This document shows, piece by piece, positions 16,725 through 27,094 of a DNA stretch of 64,000 bases (positions are counted from its first letter, which is position 1; each line of letters opens with the position of its first letter). The notes beneath the pieces were generated by a model. That model had not been told where the DNA came from and made no database searches. It saw nothing but the letters and a program-made list of their open reading frames with translations. The translations under genes and the position numbers were made by a program. The stretch lies in NCBI GenBank assembly GCA_027487675.1, contig JAIYDD010000210.1, forward strand, positions 1 through 64,000, in the 5' to 3' direction. This stretch comes from Acetobacteraceae bacterium. Its GTDB lineage: Bacteria > Pseudomonadota > Alphaproteobacteria > Acetobacterales > Acetobacteraceae.

Positions 16725-17906
16725 TCACCCTGCCGCCAGCTCCACCCAGGCCCCGCCCCGCTTGTTGCTCTCCACCGCCGCGGCGAGGAAGGCCACGCCC
16801 CGCGTGCCATCCTCCACGGTCGGCACCAGCAGCGAGGCCGGATCCGGCGCCCGCCCTTCCAGCGCCGCCGCCACCTGTTCCGCCGCGTCGCGGTAGAGCT
16901 GCGCGAAGGCCTCCAGGTAGCCCTCCGGATGTCCTGCCGGGATGCGCGTGGCATGCGCCGCCGCCGGGCTCAGCGGGCCGACGCCGCGCGCCAGCACCCG
17001 CGGTGCCTCGCCCAGCATCGCCACGCGCAGCTGGTTCGGGTGTTCCTGCGCCCATTCCAGCCCGCCCTTCTCCCCGTAGACGCGCAGGCGCAGCGCATTC
17101 TCGTTGCCGGGCGCCACCTGCGACGACCACAGCATCCCCCGCGCCCCGCCCGACAGCCGCAGCAGGATCTGCGCGTTGTCGTCCAGCGCCCGGCCGGGCA
17201 CGAAGGCGTGCAGGTCGGCCAGCACGCGCTCCACCCGCAGCCCCGTCACGAATTCCGCGATGTTGTGCGCGTGCGTGCCGAGGTCCCCGAGCGACCCCGC
17301 CGGACCCGCCTGGGCGGGGTCCACGCGCCAGGCCGCCTGCTTCTGGCCGGTGTCCTCGAGCGGCGTGGAAAGCCAATCCTGCGGGTATTCCACCTGCACC
17401 ACGCGCACCGCGCCCATCTCGCCGGCCGCGACCATGGCGCGGGCGTGGCGCACCATCGGGTAGCCCGTGTAGTTGTGCGTCAGCGCGAAGACGCGGCCGC
17501 TGGCGGCCACCGCGCGAACCAGGTCGCGCGCATCGTCCAGCGTCGTGGTCAGCGGCTTGTCGCAGATCACGTGGATGCCGGCATCGAGGAAGGCGCGGGC
17601 GATGGCGTGGTGCGACGCGTTCGGCGTCACGATCGCCACCGCGTCGATGCCGTCCGGCCGCGCGGCCTCGGCGCGCGCCATCTCGCGCCAATCGGCATAG
17701 GCGCGGTCGGGCGCCACATGCAGCGCCGCGGCCGAGCGCGCGCCGCGTTCCGCATCGCGCGAGAAGCTGCCGGCGACCAGCTCCCAGCGGTCGTCCAGCC
17801 GCGCGGCCATGCGGTGGACGCCGCCGATGAACGCGCCCTCCCCGCCGCCGACCATGCCGAGCCGCAGGCGGCGCGCGACGCCGCCGGTCGAGGTGCCCGC
17901 CACCAT
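16725..17906 (-). CDS. Gfo/Idh/MocA family oxidoreductase
   Basis: A 393-residue NAD(P)-dependent sugar or inositol dehydrogenase-type protein. The Rossmann motif GMVGGGEGAFIGGVHR is at about residues 17-32, the signature HVICDKPLTTT contains the conserved Lys of the EKP motif, and GSLGDLGTHAHNIAEF supplies the catalytic Asp/His region. It would oxidise or reduce a sugar or cyclitol. The ATG lies one base after the stop of the upstream TIM-barrel gene, and both partners are sugar isomerase-like, which suggests a cyclitol or rare-sugar pathway. Confidence 0.9.
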   Translation of the reverse strand: MVAGTSTGGVARRLRLGMVGGGEGAFIGGVHRMAARLDDRWELVAGSFSRDAERGARSAAALHVAPDRAYADWREMARAEAARPDGIDAVAIVTPNASHHAIARAFLDAGIHVICDKPLTTTLDDARDLVRAVAASGRVFALTHNYTGYPMVRHARAMVAAGEMGAVRVVQVEYPQDWLSTPLEDTGQKQAAWRVDPAQAGPAGSLGDLGTHAHNIAEFVTGLRVERVLADLHAFVPGRALDDNAQILLRLSGGARGMLWSSQVAPGNENALRLRVYGEKGGLEWAQEHPNQLRVAMLGEAPRVLARGVGPLSPAAAHATRIPAGHPEGYLEAFAQLYRDAAEQVAAALEGRAPDPASLLVPTVEDGTRGVAFLAAAVESNKRGGAWVELAAG

Positions 17907-17907
17907 C

Positions 17908-18963
17908 TCAGCCGATCCCCAGCATGCGGCGATTCGCGGCCTCGTCGGTGCCGGCGGCCGCGAAATCGTCGAAGGCCTTCTCGGTGACGCGGATGATGTG
18001 GTCGCGGATGAAGGCGGCCCCTTCGCGCGCGCCGTCTTCCGGGTGCTTGATGCAGCATTCCCATTCCAGCACCGCCCAGCCCTTGAAGTCGTATTGCGCG
18101 AGCTTCGAGAAGACCGCCTTGAAATCCACCTGCCCGTCGCCGAGCGACCGGAAGCGGCCCGCGCGATCCGCCCAGGGCAGGTAGCCGCCATAGACGCCGA
18201 CGCGGCCGGTCGGGTTGAACTCCGCATCCTTGGCGTGGAAGGCGCGGATGCGGGAATGATAGATGTCGAGGAAGGCGACATGGTCCAGCGCCTGCAGCAC
18301 GAAATGGCTCGGGTCGTAGAGGATGTTGCAGCGCGCGTGGTTGCCGGTGGCCTCCAGGAAGCGTTCGAAGGTGGCGCCGTCGTGCAGATCCTCGCCGGGG
18401 TGGATCTCGTAGCAGGCATCGACGCCCTGCTCCTCGAAGGCGTCGAGGATCGGCACCCAGCGCTTCGCCAGTTCCGCGAAGGCCGTCTCCACCAGCCCCG
18501 AGGGCCGCTGCGGCCAGGGATAGACGAAGGGCCAGGCGAGCGCGCCGGAGAAGGTCGCATGCGCATCCAGCCCCAGGTTGCGCGACGCGCGCGCGGCGAG
18601 CTTCAGCTGCTCCACCGCCCATTCCTGCCGCGCGGCGGGCCTGCCGCGCACCGCCTCCGGCGCGAAGCCGTCGAAGGCGGTGTCGTAGGCCGGATGCACC
18701 GCGACCAGCTGGCCCTGGAGGTGGGTGGACAATTCCGTCGGCTCCACGCCCGCCGCGCGCAGCGTGCCCAGCACCTCGTCGCAATAGGTCCGGCTCTCGG
18801 CGGCGCGCCGCAGGTCGAACAGCCGCCCGTCCCAGGAGGGGATCTGCACGCCCTTGAAGCCGAGCGAGGCCGCCCATCGGGCGATGTCGCCCAGGCTGTT
18901 GAACGGCGCCTCGTCGCCGGCGAACTGCGCCAGGAAGATCCCCGGCCCCTTGAGCGTGCGCAT
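17908..18963 (-). CDS. Sugar phosphate isomerase/epimerase family protein (xylose isomerase-like TIM barrel)
   Basis: A 351-residue AP-endonuclease-2-superfamily TIM barrel. Metal-site features include ACYEIHPGEDLHDG (Glu and His), NILYDPSHFVLQ (Asp and His), IRAFHAKDAEF (His) and WAVLEWECCIKHPEDGA (Glu). Homologues isomerise or epimerise sugars or dehydrate inosose. A strong AGGAG precedes ATG 18963. It is the middle gene of a three-gene leftward operon with the Gfo/Idh/MocA enzyme. The exact substrate cannot be read from sequence. Confidence 0.88.
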   Translation of the reverse strand: MRTLKGPGIFLAQFAGDEAPFNSLGDIARWAASLGFKGVQIPSWDGRLFDLRRAAESRTYCDEVLGTLRAAGVEPTELSTHLQGQLVAVHPAYDTAFDGFAPEAVRGRPAARQEWAVEQLKLAARASRNLGLDAHATFSGALAWPFVYPWPQRPSGLVETAFAELAKRWVPILDAFEEQGVDACYEIHPGEDLHDGATFERFLEATGNHARCNILYDPSHFVLQALDHVAFLDIYHSRIRAFHAKDAEFNPTGRVGVYGGYLPWADRAGRFRSLGDGQVDFKAVFSKLAQYDFKGWAVLEWECCIKHPEDGAREGAAFIRDHIIRVTEKAFDDFAAAGTDEAANRRMLGIG

Positions 18964-18986
18964 GCCCGTCTCCTCCCTGTTGCCTG

Positions 18987-19835
18987 TCAGGCCGCGGCCC
19001 AGGCGCGGCGGAGGAAGCCGATCGCGTCCTCCGCCAGCCGGTCCTGGGTCTCGAACATCGGTCGCCAGATGCGGGTGGCGGCGGCCAGCGCGGGCAGGGC
19101 CATACCGAAGGCCTCCACCATCAGCACGCCATCCCAGCCGCCGCGCTTCAGCGTGGCGAAGGTCTCCGCCCAGCGCACCTGGCCCAGGCCCGGGGTGGAG
19201 CGGTCGTTTTCGCTGCAATGGACGTGGTTGACCACGGGCAGCACCTCGGCCAGCGCGGCGGCCGGGTCCTTCTCCTCGATATGCGCGTGGAAGGTGTCGT
19301 AGAGCAGGCCGACATTGGGCAGCCCCACCTCCCGCACATAGCGCGCGCCGCTGCGATGGTCGTTCAGCAGGTAGCATTCGAAGCGGTTCAGCGGCTCCAC
19401 CGACAGCGCGACGCCGGCCGCGGCCGCGTGGTCGCCGGCCTGCCGCAGCGTCTCGACCGACCAGCGCCATTCGTCGGCGGTGGGCGGGCTGCCGGAGAAG
19501 TGGCCGAGCGCGGAATGCAGCGGCCCGACCAGGACGGAGGCGCCGAGCGCGGCGGTGCAGTCGATCATCCGGCGCAGCAGGTCGAGCGCGGCGGCACGCA
19601 GCGCCGGATCGGCGGAGGCCGGGTTGGCGTGCGCGGGCAGGGCGGCGCAGGCGGAGCGCGCCAGGCCCAGCGCCTCGCACCAGCCGCGGGCGGCCTGGAA
19701 GGGGGCTTCGCTGCCGCAGTGCAGAACGGGAATCTCGACGGCCCCATAGCCGAGCGCCGCCAGCCGCTCGAGGGCCGGCCGGTGCGCCGGCGTGACCTCG
19801 TCGGTCCACAGGAACAGGTTCATCCCCGGTGTCAT
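18987..19835 (-). CDS. Sugar phosphate isomerase/epimerase family protein (ketose 3-epimerase/hydroxypyruvate isomerase-like)
   Basis: A 282-residue TIM barrel distinct from its neighbour. Probable metal ligands are Glu in VALSVEPLNRFECY, Asp/His in GLLYDTFHAHIEEKD, His in VVNHVHCSENDRS and Glu in VLMVEAFG, the order seen in D-tagatose/D-psicose 3-epimerases. ATG at 19835 with AGGGGGA upstream is used; an ATG four codons later (19823) is possible. It is the first gene of the leftward sugar operon and faces the Liv transporter operon across about 290 bases. Confidence 0.87.
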   Translation of the reverse strand: MTPGMNLFLWTDEVTPAHRPALERLAALGYGAVEIPVLHCGSEAPFQAARGWCEALGLARSACAALPAHANPASADPALRAAALDLLRRMIDCTAALGASVLVGPLHSALGHFSGSPPTADEWRWSVETLRQAGDHAAAAGVALSVEPLNRFECYLLNDHRSGARYVREVGLPNVGLLYDTFHAHIEEKDPAAALAEVLPVVNHVHCSENDRSTPGLGQVRWAETFATLKRGGWDGVLMVEAFGMALPALAAATRIWRPMFETQDRLAEDAIGFLRRAWAAA

Positions 19836-20129
19836 GGCGCGTCCCCCTGTCCGCCGCGTCATTATTCGCCGGCGCTTCACGGCTTTCTCCCAGACTTGCC
19901 CCGACCTGGGAAGCCGGATGTGGGCCCAGAACCCGTCGCCGGGGGGCCGCCGATCGCAGGTCGTGCCCGGAACGGCGCTGATTGCGCTTGCTTTCCATGC
20001 CGATCTGTCGTCCACGTAAGGGCAATGAGCGGCTGCCTGGCCGCCGTCTCGCGTGACATCGCCGTCATGCCGGGAGGAAGCCGCGCGGTGTCGGACTCCC
20101 GGCCCGGCGGCGGGCATGGGGGGATCTGG
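19836..20129. other. Divergent intergenic region between the epimerase and livH operons
   Basis: About 294 bases that must contain promoters for both the leftward sugar operon and the rightward Liv operon. I see no confident -35/-10 pair, operator palindrome or riboswitch. In-frame starts for an extended LivH exist at 20067 (ATG) and 20088 (GTG, preceded by GGGAGGAAG), so part of this stretch could be coding. Confidence 0.5.
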
Positions 20130-21014
20130 ATGACGGGCGGGCTGGCCGCGACGGTCGTGCTGAACGGGCTGACGCTCGCGGCGCTCTATTTCATCGTGGC
20201 CAGCGGCTTCTCGCTGATCTTCGGCCTGATGCGCACCGTCAACATGGCGCATGGCTCGCTCTACATGCTCGGCGCCTATGTCGGCTACGCGGTGTTCGAG
20301 CCGCTCTACGACCAGGACCTCTGGTACGCCTGGCATGTCGGCATCCTGGCCGGCATCGCCAGCGCGGCCGCCTTCGGCGTGCTGATGCAGGTATCCCTCC
20401 TCGGCTGGATGCAGGGGCAGGAGCTGCGCCAGGCGCTGGTCACGATCGGCGTGTCGATCATCGTCGCGGACCAGCTGCTGGCCTTCTTCGGCGGCACATC
20501 CCGCCAGTTCTTCGCGCCCGATTCCATCTTCGGCAGCACGACGCTGCCCGAGATCGGGCGCTATCCGACCTTCCGCCTGGTGCAGATCGGCATCGCGGTC
20601 GGCGTCGGCGTCGCGCTGTGGCTGCTGCTCAACAAGACGCGGCTCGGCCTGATGATCCGCGCCGGGGTGGACGACCGGCAGATGCTGGCGGCCACGGGTG
20701 TCAATGTGCCGCTGGTCTCGCTGGCGGTCTTCGCGCTGGGCGCGGGGCTGGCGGGGCTCGGCGGGATCATCGGCAGCACGGCGCAGCCGCTGGTGCAGGG
20801 GGTGGACGTGCGCTTCCTGCTGACCTCGCTGGTCGTGGTGATCGTGGGCGGCATGGGCTCCATCGCCGGCACCGCGATCGGGGCGATCCTGGTCGGGCTG
20901 GCCGAGCAGGTCGGCCAGGCGATGTTCCCGACCTATTCGGTCATCCTGACCTTCCTGATCATGTCGGCGGTCCTGGCACTCAGGCCGCAGGGCATCCTGG
21001 GGCGCCCGGCATGA
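20130..21014 (+). CDS. livH: Branched-chain amino acid-type ABC transporter permease (LivH family)
   Basis: A 294-residue inner-membrane permease with about eight hydrophobic helices. It starts with the family pattern VVLNGLTLAALYFIVASGFSLIFGLMRTVNMAHGSLYMLGAY and ends with SAVLALRPQGILG. ATG at 20130 gives the usual N-terminus; an upstream GTG (20088) has the better ribosome-binding site and would add 14 Gly-rich residues. It pairs with LivM. Liv-type systems import amino acids but also urea, amides and aromatic compounds, so the ligand is open. Its stop overlaps the livM ATG by four bases. Confidence 0.93.
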   Translation: MTGGLAATVVLNGLTLAALYFIVASGFSLIFGLMRTVNMAHGSLYMLGAYVGYAVFEPLYDQDLWYAWHVGILAGIASAAAFGVLMQVSLLGWMQGQELRQALVTIGVSIIVADQLLAFFGGTSRQFFAPDSIFGSTTLPEIGRYPTFRLVQIGIAVGVGVALWLLLNKTRLGLMIRAGVDDRQMLAATGVNVPLVSLAVFALGAGLAGLGGIIGSTAQPLVQGVDVRFLLTSLVVVIVGGMGSIAGTAIGAILVGLAEQVGQAMFPTYSVILTFLIMSAVLALRPQGILGRPA

Positions 21015-22063
21015 GCGGCGATCGCACCGGCGGCGCCGGGCGCACGGGGCTTGGCCTGCGCGGCCTCGGCGGGGGCTGGGTGATCCCGGCCTCGCTGGCG
21101 CTGCTGGCGGTGATGCTGGTGCTGCCGGCCTTCATCCCGCCCTTCTTCACCGGCAACATCCTGGGCCGCGCCATCGTGTTCGGCATCATCGCGATGTCGC
21201 TGACCTTCCTGGCGACCTATGGCGGCTTCGTCAGCCTGGCGCAGATGATGATCGCGGGCGTCGCGGGCTATGCGGTGGCGGTGCTGGTGCCGGGCGCGGT
21301 GCCCTCCATCGTCGGCGGCGTGCCCTATGGGCTGGCCATCCCGATCGGGCTGCTGGCGGCGACGCTGATGGGGCTGCTGGTGGGTGCGATCGCGGTGCGC
21401 ACGCAGGGGATCTACCTGCTGATGATCACGCTGGCGCTCGGCGTCGGCGTGCAGCTATTCATCCAGACCAACATCGCCTGGTTCAACGGCTACGAGGGCA
21501 TCCGCAACGTCGTCGGGCCGGACGTCCTCGGCATGCCGTTCCGCGACACCTACGTCTTCTACTACACGACGCTGGCCATCGCGGCGGCGCTCTACGCCAT
21601 GGTGCTCTACCTGGTGCGCACGCCCTTCGGGCTGGCGCTGCAGGGCATCCGCGACAACGTCCGGCGGGTGAACGCGCTGGGCTACCACGCGGCCTGGCAC
21701 CGCATCGCGGCCTTCGGCGTGGCGGGCTTCATCGCCGGCTGGGGCGGGCTGCTGTTCACCTTCTACAACATCGGCATCTCCCCCGGCTCGATCGGGCTGG
21801 GCGGGACGGTGAACATCCTGATCATGGCGGTGATCGGCGGGCTCGGCCACCCGATCGGCGCCTTCATCGGCGCGGTGATCTTCGTGGTCTTCGACACCTT
21901 CGCCGCCGATCTCTACGACCGCGACCGCTTCAACACGCTGATCGGCGCGGTCTTCCTGGTCATCGTGCTGGTCTCGCCGGACGGCGTGCTGGGCCTTGCG
22001 AAGCGGGCCGGCAGGCTGTTCCGCCGCGCGCCGGCGCCGAGCCCGGCGGAAGCCCGGCAATAG
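21011..22063 (+). CDS. livM: Branched-chain amino acid-type ABC transporter permease (LivM family)
   Basis: A 350-residue permease whose core matches LivM: LGRAIVFGIIAMSLTFLATYGGFVSLAQ near residue 50, GIYLLMITLALGVGVQ, and the EAA-like cytoplasmic loop LALQGIRDNVRRVNALGYHAAWHR that contacts the ATPase. The first 25 residues are a Gly/Arg-rich cytoplasmic tail. Translation is probably coupled to livH through the ATGA overlap. With LivH it forms the membrane channel for the ligand carried by the downstream binding protein. Confidence 0.94.
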   Translation: MSGDRTGGAGRTGLGLRGLGGGWVIPASLALLAVMLVLPAFIPPFFTGNILGRAIVFGIIAMSLTFLATYGGFVSLAQMMIAGVAGYAVAVLVPGAVPSIVGGVPYGLAIPIGLLAATLMGLLVGAIAVRTQGIYLLMITLALGVGVQLFIQTNIAWFNGYEGIRNVVGPDVLGMPFRDTYVFYYTTLAIAAALYAMVLYLVRTPFGLALQGIRDNVRRVNALGYHAAWHRIAAFGVAGFIAGWGGLLFTFYNIGISPGSIGLGGTVNILIMAVIGGLGHPIGAFIGAVIFVVFDTFAADLYDRDRFNTLIGAVFLVIVLVSPDGVLGLAKRAGRLFRRAPAPSPAEARQ

Positions 22064-22069
22064 GGAATC

Positions 22070-22098
22070 CCGCGCGGGGATGCGTCCGTCCCGCGCGG
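22070..22098 (+). terminator. Intercistronic hairpin between livM and the binding-protein gene
   Basis: CCGCGCGGG at 22070-22078 pairs perfectly with CCCGCGCGG at 22090-22098 across an 11-base loop, seven bases after the livM stop. There is no T-run. In transport operons such hairpins often stabilise mRNA ends or attenuate read-through so that the binding protein is made in excess; which applies here is inference. Confidence 0.4.
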
Positions 22099-22160
22099 CA
22101 CATGCGAAGGGCGCTCGGCCCGCGGGCCGGCAGGGTTTGAAACGACGGGAGGAGTGAACG

Positions 22161-23438
22161 ATGGATTTCCGCATGGACCGCCGCAAGATGCTGCTGGGTG
22201 CGCTGGGCACCGGCGCCGTCGCGGCCACCGGCCTGCGCATGCCGGCCTACGCGCAGAACGCGCCGATCCGCATGGGCTGGCTCTCGACGCTCGAGGGTCC
22301 CTTCGCGACCGGCGGCCAGGATGCCTGGCGCTGCACGCAGATGATCATGGAGGAGAACAACAACCAGGCCGGCGGCCGGCGCGTCGAGATCGTGCGCGAA
22401 AGCTCGAACGCCCAGGCCGACGTCGCGCTGGCGCGCGCGCGCAAGCTGGTCGAGCAGGACAACGTGGACTTCATGGTCGGCCCGCTCTCCGGCGCGGAGG
22501 GCATCGCGGTGCGCGACTATTCCCGCACCCGGCCGAACCAGGCCTTCATCAACGGCGGCTCCGGCGCGGCCGACACCACGCTGCGCAACGTCTCGCCGAA
22601 CTTCTTCCGCTTCAACATGGACGGCACGCAGTGGATGGCGGGCCTCGGCAACTATGTCCGCCGCACGCTGAACGTGCAGGAAGTGGCGATCGTCGCGGGT
22701 GACTACGCCTTCCCCTACGCGCAGGTCTTCGGCTTCAGCCTGGAATTCTGCCGCGCCGGCGGGCGCGCGACCTATCTGTGGTCGCCGCTCGGCACCACCG
22801 ACTACTCCTCGATCATCGCGCGCATCCCGCGCACGGCGGGCGCGCTGGTGGTGATCCATGGCGGCTCGGACGGGCTCGCCTTCATGACGCAGTATGCCCA
22901 GGCCGGCGGCAGCCTGCCGCTGATCGGCGGCTCCATCATGGCCGACCAGTCCATGCTCTCCGCCCGCGGCCCGCATCGCCGCCTGATGGTCGGCATGGTC
23001 AGCGCCGGCCCGCTGGCCGATGTGGTGGACGACCCGCGCTGGGTGGACTTCACCAACCGCTACCGCGCGCGCTGGGGCCGCGAGGGCTTCAACAGCCCCT
23101 CGATCCACGGCTACAACTACTACGTCGCGATGCAGGGCGTGCTGCTGGCGCTGAACGCGGTGCGCGGCGACCTCTCCGGCGGGCAGCAGGGCTTCATGCG
23201 GGCGCTGGCGGCCAGCGACTACACCACGCCGATGGGCGCGCGGATGCGGCTCGACCACAACCGCCAGGCGATCTCCGACACCTTCCTCAATCGCATCGAG
23301 GAACGGGGCGGCCAGGCTGTGACGGTGGCCTTCGACCGCGCCCGCGACGTCAACCAGACGCTCGGCGTGCCGGAGGCGCAGTTCCTCGCGCTCGGCGCGC
23401 CGAGCCGCGACAACACCGGCTGCGTCGCCCAGTCCTGA
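22161..23438 (+). CDS. ABC transporter substrate-binding protein (LivK/Leu-Ile-Val-binding family)
   Basis: A 425-residue periplasmic receptor of the type I fold. The N-terminus has a twin-arginine-like start (MDRRKMLLGALGTGAVAATG) with likely cleavage after AYAQ near residue 32. The body follows the Peripla_BP_6 pattern: IRMGWLSTLEGPFATGGQDA, a helical ARARKLVEQDNVDFMVGPLSG, and VAIVAGDYAFPYAQVFGFS. GGGAGGAG lies just before ATG 22161. It would deliver an amino acid, amide or aromatic ligand to LivHM. Its central position in the operon marks it as the specificity factor. Confidence 0.92.
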   Translation: MDFRMDRRKMLLGALGTGAVAATGLRMPAYAQNAPIRMGWLSTLEGPFATGGQDAWRCTQMIMEENNNQAGGRRVEIVRESSNAQADVALARARKLVEQDNVDFMVGPLSGAEGIAVRDYSRTRPNQAFINGGSGAADTTLRNVSPNFFRFNMDGTQWMAGLGNYVRRTLNVQEVAIVAGDYAFPYAQVFGFSLEFCRAGGRATYLWSPLGTTDYSSIIARIPRTAGALVVIHGGSDGLAFMTQYAQAGGSLPLIGGSIMADQSMLSARGPHRRLMVGMVSAGPLADVVDDPRWVDFTNRYRARWGREGFNSPSIHGYNYYVAMQGVLLALNAVRGDLSGGQQGFMRALAASDYTTPMGARMRLDHNRQAISDTFLNRIEERGGQAVTVAFDRARDVNQTLGVPEAQFLALGAPSRDNTGCVAQS

Positions 23439-23451
23439 CGATGGTGGCGTG

Positions 23452-24216
23452 ATGACGCCGATGCCGCAGACCGGCGCGCCCGCCCTGGTCCTGACCGGGG
23501 TGGGGCGCCGCTTCGGGGCGCTGGCGGCGGTGAGCGACGTGACGCTCACCGTCGCGGCGGGCGAAAGGCGCGCCGTGCTCGGGCCGAACGGCGCGGGCAA
23601 GACGACGCTGTTCAACCTGATCTGCGGCGACTTCCCGCCGACCTCGGGCCGCGTGGAACTGTTCGGGCAGGACATCACGGCCGATCCCCCGCACACCCGC
23701 GCGCGCAACGGGGTCGGCCGGACCTACCAGAACTCCCTGCTGTTCAACGGGCTCTCGGTGCAGGACAACCTCGTCGTCGCGGTGCGCGGCGCGCGGCCGG
23801 GCCGCTTCTCCTGGCTGCTGCCGTCGCGGGATGATGTGGCGAAGGCACGGCGCCTGGCGGAGACGGTGCGCCTCGGGCATTTGCTGGATGCCGAGGTCGC
23901 GTCGCTGTCGCACGGCCAGCGCCGGCAGCTGGAAGTCGGCATGGCGCTGGCCTGCGATCCGCGGCTGCTGATGCTGGACGAGCCGGCGGCCGGCCTCTCC
24001 CCGGTGGAGCGGCCGGAGCTGCTGCGGCTGATGCAGGAATTGCCGCGCAGCATCACCCTCGTCGTCATCGAGCACGACATGGACATCGCCCTGCCCATCG
24101 CCGACATCGTCACCGTGATGAAGGACGGCCAGGTGGTGGTGGAAGGCCCGCCGGCGATGATCGAAAGCGATCCGACCGTGCAGGCGATCTACCTCGGCCA
24201 TGGCCGGGCACACTGA
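23452..24216 (+). CDS. livG: ABC transporter ATP-binding protein (LivG family)
   Basis: A 254-residue ATPase. Walker A is GPNGAGKTT, the Q-loop region NGVGRTYQNSLLFNGLSV is typical of LivG, the signature reads LSHGQRRQLEVGMAL (SHGQ variant) and Walker B is LLMLDEPAAGLSP. It couples ATP hydrolysis to transport with LivF. ATG at 23452 is used; an adjacent GTG at 23449 is also possible. Its 3' end overlaps an upstream alternative start of livF. Confidence 0.94.
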   Translation: MTPMPQTGAPALVLTGVGRRFGALAAVSDVTLTVAAGERRAVLGPNGAGKTTLFNLICGDFPPTSGRVELFGQDITADPPHTRARNGVGRTYQNSLLFNGLSVQDNLVVAVRGARPGRFSWLLPSRDDVAKARRLAETVRLGHLLDAEVASLSHGQRRQLEVGMALACDPRLLMLDEPAAGLSPVERPELLRLMQELPRSITLVVIEHDMDIALPIADIVTVMKDGQVVVEGPPAMIESDPTVQAIYLGHGRAH

Positions 24217-24226
24217 GGAACGGACG

Positions 24227-24934
<708 letters not shown>

Positions 24935-24971
24935 CGGGCGCCGCGCGCCCGGGCCTGCAAGGAATAGAGCG

Positions 24972-26168
24972 ATGTCCAAGGTCTATGTCATCGGCACCTG
25001 CGACACCAAGGAAGCCGAACTCGCCTACGCCAAGTCGCTGATCGAGGCGCAGGGCGTCGAAGCGGTGCTGGTGGATGTCGGCACGAAGGCGCCCGGCCGC
25101 GCGCCGGACGTCACCGCGGCCGAGGTCGCGGCGCACCACCCGGACGGCGCCGGCGCGGTGCTCGGCCTGGATGACCGCGGCCGGGCGGTGGGCGGCATGG
25201 CAATCGCGCTGGCCCGGTTCCTGGCCGCGCGCGGCGATGTCGGCGGCGTGCTCGGGCTCGGCGGGTCGGGCAACACGGCGCTGGTCACCGAAGGCATGCG
25301 CGCGCTGCCCATCGGGGTGCCGAAGCTGATGGTCTCCACCGTCGCCTCCGGCAACACCGCGCCCTATGTCGGGCCGAACGACATCGCGATGATGTATTCG
25401 GTGGTGGATGTCGCCGGCATCAACGCGATCAGCCGCCAGGTGATCGGCAACGCCGCGCACGCCATCGCGGGGATGGCGAAGTTCGCCGTGCCCGCCGGCA
25501 GCGGCGACAAGCCCGGCCTCGGCATGACGATGTTCGGCGTGACGACCGCCTGCTGCACCATGGTGCGCCAGGCGCTGGAGGCCGAGTTCGACGTCTTCAC
25601 CTTCCACGCCACCGGCACCGGCGGCCAGTCGATGGAGAAGCTGGCGGACAGCTTCCTGGTCAAGGGCCTGCTCGACATCACCACCACCGAGGTGCCGGAC
25701 TTCCTGATGGGCGGCGTCTTCCCCTGCACGCCGGACCGCTTCGGCGCGGTGGCGCGCACGCGCCTTCCCTATGTCGGCTCGGTCGGCGCCTGCGACATGG
25801 TCAATTTCGGCGCGAAGGAGACGGTGCCGGCGAAGTACCAGGGCCGGAACCTCTACGTGCACAACCCGCAGGTGACGCTGATGCGCACGACGCCCGCGGA
25901 GAACAAGGCGATCGGCGAATGGATCGCGACGCGCCTCAACGCCTGCGAGGGCGAGGTGAGCTTCCTGCTGCCGCTGGGTGGCGTCTCCGCGATCGATGTC
26001 CCCGGAAAACCCTTCCACGACCCGGAAGCGGACGCGGCGCTGTTCGCCGCCATCCGTGCGACGCTGGTGCAGACGCCGAAGCGCCGCCTGGTGGAACTGC
26101 CGCACGCCATCAACGACGCGGCCTTCGCCGCCGCCATCGTCCAGCACTACCGCGAGATCGCGGGCTGA
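24972..26168 (+). CDS. Tm-1-like N-terminal domain protein (UPF0261 family)
   Basis: A 398-residue protein matching the UPF0261 family, the same fold as the N-terminal half of the tomato antiviral protein Tm-1. Landmarks are [62 protein letters not shown] and [17 protein letters not shown]. The plant domain binds ATP and tomato mosaic virus helicase; bacterial members have no proven reaction. It lies 37 bases after livF and 76 bases before the gene for the matching C-terminal half. A ligand-processing role tied to the transporter is inference. Confidence 0.9.
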   Translation: MSKVYVIGTCDTKEAELAYAKSLIEAQGVEAVLVDVGTKAPGRAPDVTAAEVAAHHPDGAGAVLGLDDRGRAVGGMAIALARFLAARGDVGGVLGLGGSGNTALVTEGMRALPIGVPKLMVSTVASGNTAPYVGPNDIAMMYSVVDVAGINAISRQVIGNAAHAIAGMAKFAVPAGSGDKPGLGMTMFGVTTACCTMVRQALEAEFDVFTFHATGTGGQSMEKLADSFLVKGLLDITTTEVPDFLMGGVFPCTPDRFGAVARTRLPYVGSVGACDMVNFGAKETVPAKYQGRNLYVHNPQVTLMRTTPAENKAIGEWIATRLNACEGEVSFLLPLGGVSAIDVPGKPFHDPEADAALFAAIRATLVQTPKRRLVELPHAINDAAFAAAIVQHYREIAG

Positions 26169-26244
26169 GCCGCCCCGATGACCGGGGGGCCGCGAGGCCC
26201 GGAGGTCTGAACCGGCTCGCCCGAAAAGAACCAGGAGAGGCACC

Positions 26245-27075
26245 ATGCCCCGCATTCCCCGCCAGGACATCCTGCAAAAATTCCAGGACATGATCGCGAA
26301 GCGCCAGCCCATCGTCGGCGGCGGCGCCGGCACGGGCCTCTCGGCCAAGTGCGAGGAAGCCGGCGGCATCGACCTGATCGTCATCTACAATTCTGGCCGC
26401 TACCGGATGGCCGGCCGCGGCTCGCTGGCCGGTCTGCTCGCCTATGGCAATGCGAACGAGATCGTGAAGGAGATGGCGCGGGAAGTGCTGCCGGTGGTCA
26501 GGCGCACGCCGGTGCTGGCCGGCGTGAACGGCACCGATCCCTTCGTCATCATGGACGTGCTGCTGGACGAGCTGAAGACGCTCGGCTTCTCCGGCGTGCA
26601 GAACTTCCCGACCGTCGGCCTGATCGACGGCACCTTCCGGGCGAACCTGGAGGAGACCGGCATGTCCTATGCCCTTGAGATCGACATGATCCGCGCGGCG
26701 CACGCGAAGGAGATGCTGACGACGCCCTACGTCTTCAGCGCGGCCGAGGCGGCCGAGATGACGAAGGCCGGCGCCGACATCATCGTCTGCCATTTCGGCC
26801 TGACCACCGGCGGCGCGATCGGCGCCGAGACCGCGCGGACGCTCGCCGATTGCGTGCGCGAGATGGACGAATGGGCGGACGCCGCGCGGCGCGTGCGCAG
26901 CGACGTCATCGTGCTCTGCCATGGCGGCCCGATCTCCATGCCCGACGACGCGGCCTATGTCCTGCGCCATTCGAAGCTCTGCCACGGCTTCTACGGCGCG
27001 TCGTCCATGGAGCGCCTGCCGACCGAGGTCGCGCTGACCGAACAGACGAAGAAGTTCAAGGCCCTCACCTTCTGA
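26245..27075 (+). CDS. Phosphoenolpyruvate hydrolase-family TIM-barrel protein (Tm-1 C-terminal half)
   Basis: A 276-residue TIM barrel of the PEP-hydrolase-like family that forms the C-terminal half of Tm-1-like proteins. Diagnostic stretches are [52 protein letters not shown] and [16 protein letters not shown] strong AGGAGAGG precedes ATG 26245. In plants and some bacteria the two halves are fused; here they are consecutive genes, supporting a physical or functional complex. No catalytic activity is established for the family. Confidence 0.9.
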   Translation: MPRIPRQDILQKFQDMIAKRQPIVGGGAGTGLSAKCEEAGGIDLIVIYNSGRYRMAGRGSLAGLLAYGNANEIVKEMAREVLPVVRRTPVLAGVNGTDPFVIMDVLLDELKTLGFSGVQNFPTVGLIDGTFRANLEETGMSYALEIDMIRAAHAKEMLTTPYVFSAAEAAEMTKAGADIIVCHFGLTTGGAIGAETARTLADCVREMDEWADAARRVRSDVIVLCHGGPISMPDDAAYVLRHSKLCHGFYGASSMERLPTEVALTEQTKKFKALTF

Positions 27076-27094
27076 CCCGACGGAGCGCCGGACG

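Noticed and set aside
13625-16954. A 1109-codon minus-strand open frame across ggt and creA
   Set aside because: Only its last 124 codons (yraN) have family character; the rest is antisense to ggt and creA and reads as His/Arg/Gly-rich shadow, common in very GC-rich DNA.
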